Shown: positions 8,069-16,646 of the stretch, piece after piece
Numbering within the stretch: position 1 is the stretch's first letter
How the letters are laid out: each line of letters starts with the position of its first letter
Source of the DNA: Proteobacteria bacterium UBA6921
Lineage (GTDB): Bacteria; Pseudomonadota; Gammaproteobacteria; SG8-11
NCBI GenBank assembly: GCA_002450895.1
Contig: DKAR01000036.1
Span: forward strand, 77,836-101,605
DNA: 23,770 nt
Reading direction: 5' to 3'
Translations under genes and position numbers: made by a program
The notes under the pieces: generated by a model
Seen by the model: the letters and a program-made list of their open reading frames with translations, nothing else
The model's database searches: none
What the model was told of the DNA's origin: nothing

Positions 8069-8824
8069 ATGGTCGACACGCGCGATACCTGCAAGGGAAA
8101 AGTCATCCTGGTGACGGGCGCCGCGCGGCGGGTCGGTGCCACTATCGCCCGGATGTTGCATGCCGAAGGCGCCAACGTTTGCATTCACTACCGCGGGTCG
8201 CGTGACGAAGCCAACGAACTTGTCGCGCAGCTGCTGCGCGAGCGACCAGATTCTGCGGTGGCTCTCTCCGCTGATCTCGATGCCCCGTCCGCGCGCCGGA
8301 AATTGATCGATCAGGCGTCCGCGCGCTGGAACCGGCTGGATGTGCTGGTCAATAACGCATCCGGCTTTTATCCGACACCGGTCGAGTCCGCGACGGAACA
8401 GCAGTGGGACGAGTTAATTAACTCCAATGTGCGAGCGCCGTTCTTCCTCGCGCAGGCGGCCATGCCACACCTCAAGAAGACGAGCGGGTGCATCATAAAT
8501 ATCGTTGATATTCATGCCGAGCGTCCGCTGAAAGAGCATCCGGTGTACTGCATCGCCAAGGCCGGGTTGGCAATGATGACGAAGTCTCTCGCTCTGGAAA
8601 TGGGGCCGGAAATCCGGGTCAACGGCGTCGCGCCGGGCGCAATCCTGTGGCCGGAAGCCGGGATTGAAAATGGCGTGAAAGCAGAAATCGTTCGGCGCAC
8701 TGCCCTCAAGCGACAGGGCGCGCCGGAAGATATCGCCCGTGCGGTGCGCTACTTGATCAGCGATGCCACGTACACAACCGGGCAGATCCTTGCCGTCGAC
8801 GGCGGCCGCTCGCTGCGAATGTAG
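8069..8824 (+). CDS. pteridine reductase (short-chain dehydrogenase, PTR1/FolM-like)
   Basis: This 251-residue NADPH-dependent SDR probably reduces dihydro- to tetrahydropterins (dihydromonapterin or dihydrofolate) in the cytoplasm. The cofactor motif is TGAARRVG (16-23), the TGxxxRxG form that separates pteridine reductases from ordinary SDRs (TGxxxGxG). NNAS is at 95-98. The catalytic set is Asp147, Tyr160, Lys164, with the same spacing as Asp181-Tyr194-Lys198 of Leishmania PTR1. The ATG at 8069 is preceded by GGAG (8060-8063). An in-frame ATG at 8006 has no such site and adds 21 unlikely residues. Its first bases overlap a potential opposite-strand start, and the divergent neighbour is a MidA-type methyltransferase. 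Other SDR substrates cannot be excluded. Confidence 0.88.
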   Translation: MVDTRDTCKGKVILVTGAARRVGATIARMLHAEGANVCIHYRGSRDEANELVAQLLRERPDSAVALSADLDAPSARRKLIDQASARWNRLDVLVNNASGFYPTPVESATEQQWDELINSNVRAPFFLAQAAMPHLKKTSGCIINIVDIHAERPLKEHPVYCIAKAGLAMMTKSLALEMGPEIRVNGVAPGAILWPEAGIENGVKAEIVRRTALKRQGAPEDIARAVRYLISDATYTTGQILAVDGGRSLRM

Positions 8825-8830
8825 CTTCTG

Positions 8831-8863
8831 AAAAAGAAAAACCCCGTCCCTCGCGGGACGGGG
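8831..8863 (-). terminator. strong intrinsic terminator for the Gly-rich lipoprotein gene
   Basis: A perfect 9-bp stem (8842-8850 with 8855-8863, CCCCGTCCC/GGGACGGGG) has a TCGC loop. On the minus strand it is followed by TTTTTCTTTTT (complement of 8831-8841), a textbook factor-independent terminator for the gene ending at 8910. On the plus strand it has an A-tract before and no T-run after, so it would only partly serve the pteridine reductase gene. Confidence 0.85.
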
Positions 8864-8909
8864 TGGCCGGAGAGCTCCGGCGACAAAACCAGTTCGCTTT
8901 CGCGAGCTC

Positions 8910-11486
8910 CTATTGTTGCAGCTCGCCTTCGACGACGGCTGGCGGAGCTGTAACGTTGGGTTGATCACTCTTGGTGATAGATACGGTTCCGACGTCATTG
9001 GCGGTAGGCAACGGCAGATCGGTCGATACCGTCGACACGTCTAGGCCGGAGCCGGTGCAGGCCGTAATGTCGGCGGCATCACCCGGATTCGACAGCGCCA
9101 TCGTCTGTTCGCGTTCAATTCCCTTCACGACGAAGTTGTTGGTGCCGTCGGTGAGAACCACGCCGTCTTTCAGAGTGACTGCGGTGACCCAACGGCAATT
9201 CTCTGTCTTCGAATCGCAGTTCGGATCTTCCTGAATATACGGGAAGCCCCACAGTTCGCCGTTGCCACCGTACTGCAAGCGCATCTTCTTTCCGTCGTAG
9301 TCGGCGTTGCCATTCAGGTCGTTGGCCGTGCTGTGGGTGTAGGTCAGCTCGATCGGTTTGTCGAATGACGCGAACGTGGAGTCAGAGGCTTTCTGCACGG
9401 TGACCATTTTGTTCCAGTCGTTCGAGCCCGATTCCCACTGGTACGTTTCCGGTGCCTGCCACAGCGTCCAGGGCTGGACATCGGCCGCCAGCGCCGTGCT
9501 GACCATTTGGCCGGTCTGCATGTTGCCCCAGGAATTGCCGATCGGAGTCAGGTCAAGACCGTCGAGGGATACGGCATTGCCACCGTCCATCAGCGTAAGT
9601 TTTCCGTTCGCGATAGAAACGGTGTACTGGACCGGTGTTCCTACCTGCGCAAGGCCATCCCAGCCTACGCTGGGATATTGCAGGTCTGATTCCGTAGTCG
9701 CGCTGTTCACGTCGGCTTGGGTCAGTCCGCCCTTCATACAGCGCTCGTAGCAGTACAGCGTGCTGCCATCGGTCAATTGTGAGTCATCCGGCTTGACGAA
9801 GTCCTGGGAGTACAACGTGACAACGCGATCCGCAGCAAGGACGTCGGCGTTGTGCACGTAGGTAATGTTGCCGCCAAGAATGTCGGACCAGAGCCACAAC
9901 GTTTGGCCATCGGTGAGCGACAACGTTGCTGCGACGGGGTAGATATCGCCGGTGGTATTCGGGTCGCCGTCGAGATCCAGCGTGTCATAAGATACTGGTC
10001 CATTGTTGCCCCACTCAAAACGATCTACGATCTTGAAGTCGGTTCCGTCGTAGGTGATGTGGAACTGACCCCAATACGAGGTATACACAGGGTGGTTGCC
10101 CCAGTAATTGAACTCAATGTTCTTGTAACCATCGAGCAATTCGTTTGACGCCGTACGACGCATCAACTTTCCGGGCGCTACGTGAACGACGTAGTCCGTG
10201 GTTGCATTGGTTGCGTAGTCGATGCGTTGAATCGTCGTGCCATCCGGCAAGCCGCCGCCTTCGTACCAAACGCCCCAGTAGCTGACGTTGCCCCACTTGC
10301 CTTGATAGGTGAACGGGAAGCCGGAATTCAACTCAACGCGATCGCCCGCTTTTACGGCTTTACCGTTATATGTTCCGTCTGCTGCGTGATACACGTTGTA
10401 ACGCCAAATGTTGGTATTGAACGTGTCGCGCGAAGTACAGATTTGAAGGTCAAGCGTACCGTCCTTGTTCGTATCTGATCCGCGCAGGAAGTTGGTCGAG
10501 TTGAACGCCACACCGAACGTGCTCGCCTTGCTCTCCACATTGGCTGGATTCGGGCCGGCGCCATCGTCGTCGAACGAAGAATTTTCCGACGAGTGCGTGA
10601 CCGCCTTACCCGTTGTACCAGTCACGTCATCAAGAATCACATTCGCAGCTTCGACATGGGATACCGTGAGCTTGCCGCCCATGAAGTCGACATTGTCGAA
10701 CCCTGCCGTATTGATGAATTTGAAATGCGGTTTTCCGTCCACGTCCGCGACAGTAAACAGCGAACCATGCATGGATTCCACATCGCCTGATTGACCGAAT
10801 TGAGCTCCGTCAACGACGCCTTTGAAGTTTAGAGTGAACGCGCCGAACGGTTTATCCGCACTTACGCCTTCGGTAACGGTAACTTCAAGCATGATGAACT
10901 GATGATCCATCGGGCTGCCGCCACCACCACCGCCGCCACCGTCCTTTTCCTGGAACCAAATCTTTACAAGCATCGGCGAGTTGTTGTCGGCGCGCGTTGA
11001 TTCGATTGTCCACTTTTTCAGAGCAGTCGCCTGATTGCTGCTGGATTGACCGCCGCCCTGGCCGCCACCGCCGTTGTCACCACTTTCACATTCGTCGCCA
11101 TTGACGAGGGCGATATAAGGGCCTTTGTTGACCATGTCCGCGGCGCGCGTCTGGTCCATTAGGCACAGAATCATATTGACCGTTTCCAACGGTTCGATGG
11201 ACGAATCGTAGACATGGGTGTGAACCGGATCGGTGGTATACGCTGTATTCGGATCATTCAGTGCGAGAGCGACACCTTTGTAGTTTGGAACCAGGCCTTT
11301 TACGGTGGCCGTGGATTCCTTTGCAGTCACGACGCTCAGCGTGACCGGAATATCCAGCCCGGTTACGGTCGTAGAGCCACCGCCGCCACCACCGCTGCTA
11401 CCACCGCCGCCACCACCACCGCCGCCGCACGCGGCGAGCATGGAAAAGCTCGTCGCCACCAAATAAGGAAGAAGTTTGGTCTTCAT
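8910..11486 (-). CDS. large Gly-rich lipoprotein of unknown function
   Basis: This 858-residue protein is not one I recognise. It starts with a lipoprotein signal peptide (MKTKLLPYLVATSFSMLAAC, lipobox LAAC, lipidated Cys20), followed by nine Gly, two Ser and six Gly. Two further Gly-rich stretches lie at about 138-146 and 183-190, so the mature protein probably starts with a flexible tether. The remainder is beta-rich by eye, with many Trp, Tyr, Asn and Asp (YWGVWYEGGG, FNYWGNHPVY). It holds calcium-loop-like motifs: DTNKDGTLD (338-346), and weaker DLDGDPNTTGD and DLNGNADYDG. Scattered cysteine pairs (YCYERC, NCDSKTENC) suggest periplasmic or surface disulfides. No CxxCH heme motif or protease motif is seen. 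GAGGAG lies 8 nt before the ATG. The gene stands alone, with its own terminator. Confidence 0.85.
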   Translation of the reverse strand: MKTKLLPYLVATSFSMLAACGGGGGGGGGSSGGGGGGSTTVTGLDIPVTLSVVTAKESTATVKGLVPNYKGVALALNDPNTAYTTDPVHTHVYDSSIEPLETVNMILCLMDQTRAADMVNKGPYIALVNGDECESGDNGGGGQGGGQSSSNQATALKKWTIESTRADNNSPMLVKIWFQEKDGGGGGGGGSPMDHQFIMLEVTVTEGVSADKPFGAFTLNFKGVVDGAQFGQSGDVESMHGSLFTVADVDGKPHFKFINTAGFDNVDFMGGKLTVSHVEAANVILDDVTGTTGKAVTHSSENSSFDDDGAGPNPANVESKASTFGVAFNSTNFLRGSDTNKDGTLDLQICTSRDTFNTNIWRYNVYHAADGTYNGKAVKAGDRVELNSGFPFTYQGKWGNVSYWGVWYEGGGLPDGTTIQRIDYATNATTDYVVHVAPGKLMRRTASNELLDGYKNIEFNYWGNHPVYTSYWGQFHITYDGTDFKIVDRFEWGNNGPVSYDTLDLDGDPNTTGDIYPVAATLSLTDGQTLWLWSDILGGNITYVHNADVLAADRVVTLYSQDFVKPDDSQLTDGSTLYCYERCMKGGLTQADVNSATTESDLQYPSVGWDGLAQVGTPVQYTVSIANGKLTLMDGGNAVSLDGLDLTPIGNSWGNMQTGQMVSTALAADVQPWTLWQAPETYQWESGSNDWNKMVTVQKASDSTFASFDKPIELTYTHSTANDLNGNADYDGKKMRLQYGGNGELWGFPYIQEDPNCDSKTENCRWVTAVTLKDGVVLTDGTNNFVVKGIEREQTMALSNPGDAADITACTGSGLDVSTVSTDLPLPTANDVGTVSITKSDQPNVTAPPAVVEGELQQ
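10917..10940. repeat. GGN microsatellite encoding eight glycines
   Basis: Eight consecutive Gly codons (CCN triplets on the plus strand) lie inside the lipoprotein gene, at residues 183-190, preceding SPMDHQF. Such tracts can change length by slippage. A 3-bp unit keeps the frame. Confidence 0.7.
11376..11426. repeat. GGN microsatellite encoding the poly-Gly tether after the lipobox
   Basis: It encodes residues 21-37 of the lipoprotein: nine Gly, two Ser, six Gly, directly after the lipidated cysteine. Mixed GGC/GGT codons with short internal repeats make in-frame length variation likely. Confidence 0.7.
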
Positions 11487-11785
11487 TTTTCGACTCCTCT
11501 ACTGAACAACTGTCTGCAAGGTTGAATACCCAGCGATTCACCCGAATCGTTGCCTTGGTGTCAGGACGGCGGTTGACGCGTTATAAAAAGGTCACCCTCT
11601 GATCGCCACAGACCAGATATCGTGGTGTTGTAAAGAGGGGGTTAATAAGGTTTGCAGCTATGAATATGCAGCTGGGAAAAACGTGCCAGGTCAGCTTGGG
11701 GGAGTGAGGATCGGTGCACAAAAATGCACATTCCGCGCAGCCTCAGCGGCGAACGACTTCTGCCGTAAAGGCATAGCAACGAATT
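11487..11785. other. 299-nt intergenic region upstream of the lipoprotein gene
   Basis: No gene is seen. It should hold the minus-strand promoter of the lipoprotein gene: a TATAAC-like box lies on the minus strand around 11580-11590, without a clear -35. A 6-bp inverted repeat with a 4-nt loop, CGATTC-ACCC-GAATCG (11534-11549), would fall in its leader about 35 nt before the Shine-Dalgarno. Nearer 11786, where the oxidoreductase gene ends, I see only weak short inverted repeats (for example GTGCA/TGCAC near 11715) and no T-run terminator. Confidence 0.4.
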
Positions 11786-14700
11786 CTAGAGCAAGACTCG
11801 TTCTATTCCGCCGCGTCGCGCGTTTTCGGCGAACTGCTCTTGCCAGTTCTTGCCCAGTTTGTTTTTCGCGAGCTCGACGACAATGTAATCCACTTCGAGT
11901 CCGGTGCTGTCGGAGTAACGCGACAGGCCTTGCTGGCATGCGGGGCAGGAGGTCAGCAGTTTCACACTGCCATCGCGAATCTTCGGTTGGTCGCTGAATT
12001 GCGCCATGCCTTTGCGCAGTTCTTCCTCTTTGCGAAAGCGAACCTGCGTGGCAATATCCGGGCGCGAAACGGCGAATGTTCCTGCCTCACCGCAACAGCG
12101 ATCAGACAGCGCAACGCTGTTGCCGACCAGGGCGCTTGCGACCTTGATCGGTGCATAGGTCTTCATCGGTGTATGACATGGATCGTGATAAAGGTATTGA
12201 ACCCCTTGTATGCCGTCCGCCTTCACGCCTTTTTCCATCAGGTACTCGTGAATGTCGAGCAGGCGACAACCGGGAAAAATCTTTTCGAATTGATACTTCA
12301 GCAGCTGGTCCATGCAGGTGCCGCACGACACGATGACTGTCTTGATGTCGAGATAATTGAGCGTATTGGCCACGCGATGGAACAGCACGCGGTTATCGGT
12401 GGAGATCTGCTCTCCCTTGATGCGATCGCCGCTGGATGTTTGCGGGTAACCACAGCACAGGTAGCCCGGCGGGAGCACCGTCTGCGCTCCAACGTCGTAA
12501 AGCATCGCCAGCGTGGCGAGTCCAACCTGGCTGAACAATCGCTCCGAACCGCACCCCGGAAAATAGAACACCGCGTCGGAATCGTCCGACACGCGTGCGG
12601 GATCACGAAGGATGAATACGTTTTTTGTGTCTTCGACCCCCAGCAGCGCGCGCATGGTCTGCTTGGGCAAATGTCCTGGCATCGGTTTCTTGATGAGATG
12701 TATGACCTGCTCTTTCAACGGTGGCCGGCCGGTCGTCGCGTGCGGACGTGACTTGTCGGAGCCAATCACCGGCTTGTTGAACAGCGTGTAGGCCCAGCGC
12801 TGCGCTTTGTAGCCCCACTCAATCATCGCCTTGCGCATCAGCTTGATCGTAGCGGGATCGGTGGTGTTCAAAAACGCCAGCGAAGCGCGCGTGCCGAGGT
12901 TGGTTCGTTTCTGGCCGCGGGCACGCAGAATATTGCGCATCAGAATCGAAACATCGCCGAAATCAATGTCGACCGGACAGGGCGACGCACACTTGTGGCA
13001 AATAGTGCAGTGGTCGGCCACGTCGTTCATCTCATCGAAATGACGCACCGAGATACCGCGGCGTGTCTGCTCTTCGTACAAAAACGCTTCAATGATCAGT
13101 CCCGCGGCGAGAATCTTGTTGCGCGGCGAATAGAGCAGGTTGGCGCGCGGTACATGCGTATTGCACACCGGCTTGCACTTGCCGCAACGCAGGCAGTGTT
13201 TCACTGCATCGTTCAGTTGCCCCAGTTCGCTCGCTTCCAGTATCAAGGCTTCTTGTTGCACCAGTCGCAGCGATGGCGTGTACGCCTGATCCAGATTGGC
13301 GCCGACAAGAAGCTTGCCGCGATTGAAGTGGCCCTCGGGATCGATCTCCTTTTTATACACGGCGAAGGCTTCGACATCCGAGTTGTCGAGGTAGTGCAGC
13401 TTGGTGATTCCGATGCCGTGTTCGCCGGAGATTACTCCGCCCAGCTCGGTGGCCAGCGCCATCACGCGATCCACGATGCGATGCGCTTCGTTCAGCATCG
13501 CATAGTCGTTGGAGTTGACCGGAATATTCGTGTGCACGTTGCCGTCGCCGGCGTGCATGTGTGTCGCGACAAACAGGCGGCTGGAGCGGATGGAGGCGTG
13601 AATTTCATCAAGGCGATTGCGCACGCCGTCGAGATCGCGTCCGGTAAAGATAGTTTTCAGCGGGCGCTCGACGTCCTGGCGGTAGGAAATCCGCAGCTCG
13701 CGCCGCTGCGCGAGTTGGAACAGCGTGTCGGCGGGCCGACGCGCCGTGCGGGCATGCTCATCGAGCGCATCGGGTACGGAATCCGCGGGCGCGTCAAGCC
13801 GCTCAAGCACGACGCACCAGCGTCGTTGCACGGCGCGCAAGTGCTCGCGCGCGTCAGCCTTCTTTGCGGCAAGAATCGCGTCATTTTCCTCGCTGGAAAA
13901 ATATTCCGGTGCTGCACGCACCTCTGGCATGTCGCTGTCGAGGTATTCCAGCACGGCATCGATCATGCGCAGCTTGTTGGTGACCGACTGCTCGATGTTG
14001 ATGCGTTCAATGCCATTGCTGTAATCCGCCAGACGATCGAGCGGAATGACGACGTCTTCGTTGATCTTGAAGGCGTTGGTGTGTGCCGCGATGGCCGCCG
14101 TGCGATTGCGGTCTTGCCAGAAGCGGTGACGCGCTTCCGGGCTGACGGCAATAAAGCCTTCACCGTCGCGCGCATTTGCAAGACGCACGATGTGTGACGC
14201 GGCGCGAGCTACCGCATCATCGTCGTCACCGGCAAGGTCGGCGATCAAAACCATTTTCGGCAACGCGCGGCGCGGCGCCTTGGTGCTGTATTTTACGGCG
14301 CGTACGTAACGTTCATCGAGGTGTTCGAGTCCGGCGAGTACGACGCCGGTCGTGCCATCGATGTAGTCTTTGAGTTCGACGATTGCGGGCACAGCCTTGT
14401 GCAGATCGGCGCCAAAGAATTCCAGGCATACCGTGCGTATGGATTTCGGCATCCTGTGCACGATGAACACGGCAGACGTGATCAAACCGTCGCAACCTTC
14501 TTTCTGTACACCGGGCAGTCGGCCGAGAAACTTGTTGGTGACGTCCTTGCCCAGGCCCGGCTTGCGCAGCTGTTCGCGTGGAATGCGCAATTTGCGCGGT
14601 GCTTCGCGACCGGCATTGCCTTCATCATTTAAAAAAGTCAGCTGGAACTCGGCAAAATCCACTTCATGGATCTTGCCAAGATTGTGATTCAGTCGTTCGA

Positions 14701-15631
14701 TCTGCAGCCAGCGTCCATCCGGCATCACCATGCGCCATGACACCAGGTTGTCGAGCGTTGTGCCCCACAAGACGGCCTTTTTGCCGCCCGCGTTCATCGC
14801 GATATTGCCGCCGATGGTGGAAGCATCCTGCGACGTGGGATCCACCGCAAACACGTAACCGTGTTTTTCGGCCAGTTCAGAAACCCGTTTTGTCACGACA
14901 CCGGCTTCGGCGCGCACCGTGGCGACATCATGGACGACCCCCGGTAACTTTCGCATCTCCACGCCGGTCAATGCTTCGAGCTTTTCTGTGTTAATGACGG
15001 CGGTATCGCCATGCAGAGGCACGGCACTGCCGGTGTATCCGGTTCCGCCACCGCGCGGAATGATGGTAAGTCCCAACTCGATGCATGTGCGCACAAGGGG
15101 CGCAACTTCGTCTTCGGTGTCCGGCGTCAGTACGACAAATGGAAACTCCACACGCCAGTCGCTGGCATCGGTAACGTGCGACACGCGTGCATGGCCGTCA
15201 AAACAGATATTGTCCTTGCGCGTGACCTTGGCTAGCCTGCGCAGCGCTTTCTTGCGTAACGCGCGCTGTTCGGGCAGCCAGTTTTCAAACTTGCGTACGG
15301 CATCGCGCGCCGCCATTTCCAGTTGCAGTGCCAGCGCATTGCCTTGGGCGCGCGCAACGATCTGGTCAAGGCGGTGATGCAGTGCGTGGACCAGGGATCC
15401 CCAGCGCGCTTCGTTTTCCATCAGGTCGTCTTGAATGAACGGGTTGCGGGTGATGACCCACATGTCCCCGAGCACTTCAAAGAGCATGCGTGCCGACTGT
15501 CCCGTACGTCGCGACGCGCGCAATTCGTTAAGGACATTCCACAACGGTTCCCCGAGGTAGCGGATCACGATTTCTCGGTCCGAGTACGAGGTGTAGTTGT
15601 ACGGAATTTCGCGAATGCGCGCGGTGGTCAT
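11786..15631 (-). CDS. FAD-linked oxidase fused to Fe-S/CCG oxidoreductase (DUF3683 type)
   Basis: This 1281-residue multidomain protein reads in order as: an N-terminal region of about 140 residues (DUF3683-like); an FAD-binding PCMH domain with PRGGGTGYTGSAVP (192-205) and DPTSQDASTIGGNIAMNAGG; a GlcD/lactate-dehydrogenase-type C-terminal oxidase domain with HMHAGDGNVHTN (691-702) and GGVISGEHGIG (731-741); two 4Fe-4S motifs (Cys813/816/819/823 and Cys875/878/881/885); and two CCG domains (FPGCGSERL with CCGYPQ, then DPCHTPMKTY with CCGEAG and SCPACQ), as in GlpC/HdrB. It probably oxidises a D-2-hydroxy acid such as D-lactate and passes electrons through Fe-S centres to the membrane chain. 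The substrate is not readable. GlcD, GlcF-like and extra parts that are often separate genes are joined here. The ATG at 15629-15631 lacks a clear Shine-Dalgarno but fits the family start. Confidence 0.88.
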   Translation of the reverse strand: MTTARIREIPYNYTSYSDREIVIRYLGEPLWNVLNELRASRRTGQSARMLFEVLGDMWVITRNPFIQDDLMENEARWGSLVHALHHRLDQIVARAQGNALALQLEMAARDAVRKFENWLPEQRALRKKALRRLAKVTRKDNICFDGHARVSHVTDASDWRVEFPFVVLTPDTEDEVAPLVRTCIELGLTIIPRGGGTGYTGSAVPLHGDTAVINTEKLEALTGVEMRKLPGVVHDVATVRAEAGVVTKRVSELAEKHGYVFAVDPTSQDASTIGGNIAMNAGGKKAVLWGTTLDNLVSWRMVMPDGRWLQIERLNHNLGKIHEVDFAEFQLTFLNDEGNAGREAPRKLRIPREQLRKPGLGKDVTNKFLGRLPGVQKEGCDGLITSAVFIVHRMPKSIRTVCLEFFGADLHKAVPAIVELKDYIDGTTGVVLAGLEHLDERYVRAVKYSTKAPRRALPKMVLIADLAGDDDDAVARAASHIVRLANARDGEGFIAVSPEARHRFWQDRNRTAAIAAHTNAFKINEDVVIPLDRLADYSNGIERINIEQSVTNKLRMIDAVLEYLDSDMPEVRAAPEYFSSEENDAILAAKKADAREHLRAVQRRWCVVLERLDAPADSVPDALDEHARTARRPADTLFQLAQRRELRISYRQDVERPLKTIFTGRDLDGVRNRLDEIHASIRSSRLFVATHMHAGDGNVHTNIPVNSNDYAMLNEAHRIVDRVMALATELGGVISGEHGIGITKLHYLDNSDVEAFAVYKKEIDPEGHFNRGKLLVGANLDQAYTPSLRLVQQEALILEASELGQLNDAVKHCLRCGKCKPVCNTHVPRANLLYSPRNKILAAGLIIEAFLYEEQTRRGISVRHFDEMNDVADHCTICHKCASPCPVDIDFGDVSILMRNILRARGQKRTNLGTRASLAFLNTTDPATIKLMRKAMIEWGYKAQRWAYTLFNKPVIGSDKSRPHATTGRPPLKEQVIHLIKKPMPGHLPKQTMRALLGVEDTKNVFILRDPARVSDDSDAVFYFPGCGSERLFSQVGLATLAMLYDVGAQTVLPPGYLCCGYPQTSSGDRIKGEQISTDNRVLFHRVANTLNYLDIKTVIVSCGTCMDQLLKYQFEKIFPGCRLLDIHEYLMEKGVKADGIQGVQYLYHDPCHTPMKTYAPIKVASALVGNSVALSDRCCGEAGTFAVSRPDIATQVRFRKEEELRKGMAQFSDQPKIRDGSVKLLTSCPACQQGLSRYSDSTGLEVDYIVVELAKNKLGKNWQEQFAENARRGGIERVLL

Positions 15632-15651
15632 GGCGGAACAAGAGACTGATT

Positions 15652-15698
15652 AAAGGAGGCAAACAATGAGACTGCAGTCTATCATAGGGAGTATCTGA
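15652..15698 (+). other. ideal Shine-Dalgarno with 10-codon ORF and 12-bp palindrome
   Basis: AAAGGAGG (15652-15659) stands 6 nt before an ATG at 15666 that opens MRLQSIIGSI followed by TGA (15696-15698). Inside it AGACTGCAGTCT (15669-15680) is a perfect palindrome. The element lies in the divergent spacer, about 130 nt before the rhodanese-fusion start. It could be a leader peptide, an operator, or chance. Confidence 0.25.
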
Positions 15699-15829
15699 CA
15701 TATTCCCCACTTGGCGGCATTGAATATGACGGTAGCGCACCCCGGATTGCCGGAGCGGGAAACGTCCCCCAGCCTCTCTGTTCCCGGAGTCGTTAAGAGA
15801 GCCATGGTTACCTGCCAGGCAGCGCCGCA

Positions 15830-16519
15830 ATGGTAGACGCGCCGAACTCCGACCTCGATCTCTGGAAGGCTAAATTTCGGAACGCACTGGCATTTGACGA
15901 GTTGCCACCCGGCAGCGCCAAAACCCTGTTTGAGCGTTTTGAGCCCATCGACGTCGCGGCGGGTGATGCCATCATTCGCCAGGGGGAAACAGGGGATTAT
16001 TACTACCTGATTGATCGCGGTGACGCCAAAGTCACTCGGCAGATGTTCGGCAAGGAAAACCCGGTGGAGTTGGCCGCGCTCGCGGCCGGCGCCTGTTTTG
16101 GAGAGGAGGCCCTGATTTCGGGCAAGCCGCGCAATGCGACCGTCACCATGGCCACGGACGGGCGCCTGTGGCGCCTGTCCAAGAAAGAGTTCGTTGAGCT
16201 TTTGAAAGACCCATTGCTCAGATTCATCGATGTGAAATCGGCATTGGCGCAGCTCAATGACAATGCCGTGTTTCTCGATGTCCGTGTGAGCTCGGAGTTC
16301 AAGGCGATGCGCCTGCCGAACGCGGTGAATATTCCTGTTCACGATATACGCGGCCGCCTGCGGGAGCTTGATCGCGGAACCCACTACATCTGCTACTGCA
16401 ATTCGGGCGGGCGCAGTGCGGCGGCCAGTTTTGTACTGCGTCAGCAGGGATTCCAATCCAGTGTGCTCGCCGGCGGCTTGCAATCGGTGCCCGCGAATCA
16501 ACTGATTTCCACGAAATGA
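15830..16519 (+). CDS. cyclic-nucleotide-binding domain fused to rhodanese domain
   Basis: This 229-residue cytoplasmic protein has no signal peptide or membrane segment. Residues about 20-125 form a CRP/PKA-type cNMP-binding fold, with GDAIIRQGETGDYYYLIDRG and the phosphate-binding cassette FGEEALISGKPRNATV (90-105, including Arg101). Residues about 132-225 form a rhodanese domain: LDVRVSSEF, LPNAVNIP and active-site loop CNSGGRS (190-196) with Cys190 as the sulfur acceptor. There is no DNA-binding helix-turn-helix. It may be a ligand-gated sulfurtransferase or a sulfide/redox sensor, which is inference. A stop at 15794 closes the frame upstream and no other ATG is available, although the Shine-Dalgarno is weak. 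It is divergent from the FAD/Fe-S oxidoreductase gene. Confidence 0.85.
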   Translation: MVDAPNSDLDLWKAKFRNALAFDELPPGSAKTLFERFEPIDVAAGDAIIRQGETGDYYYLIDRGDAKVTRQMFGKENPVELAALAAGACFGEEALISGKPRNATVTMATDGRLWRLSKKEFVELLKDPLLRFIDVKSALAQLNDNAVFLDVRVSSEFKAMRLPNAVNIPVHDIRGRLRELDRGTHYICYCNSGGRSAAASFVLRQQGFQSSVLAGGLQSVPANQLISTK

Positions 16520-16646
16520 TCCCGGTCGTAACCCGGGTTCGATGTTTCATCGCTTAAATTTCATTTGAGCGCGCGGCGAACTCGCTGGCGACGCCGTCTT
16601 CGTTCAATCTCACTCCGGTGTCGCCGTTCTTTTTGCTCGCGGAACT

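Noticed and set aside
10917..11426. CCN triplet runs as a CRISPR or satellite array
   Set aside because: They are in-frame Gly codons of the lipoprotein gene with no spacer structure.
12995..14197. Plus-strand 400-codon open frame within the oxidoreductase gene
   Set aside because: The opposite strand has an unambiguous multidomain protein with intact FAD and Fe-S motifs. The plus-strand translation shows no family features.
16520..16646. Terminator between the rhodanese fusion and oxyR
   Set aside because: Several short inverted repeats exist (for example CGATG/CATCG near 16540-16552), but stems are 4-6 bp without a T-run on either strand, so I do not call one.
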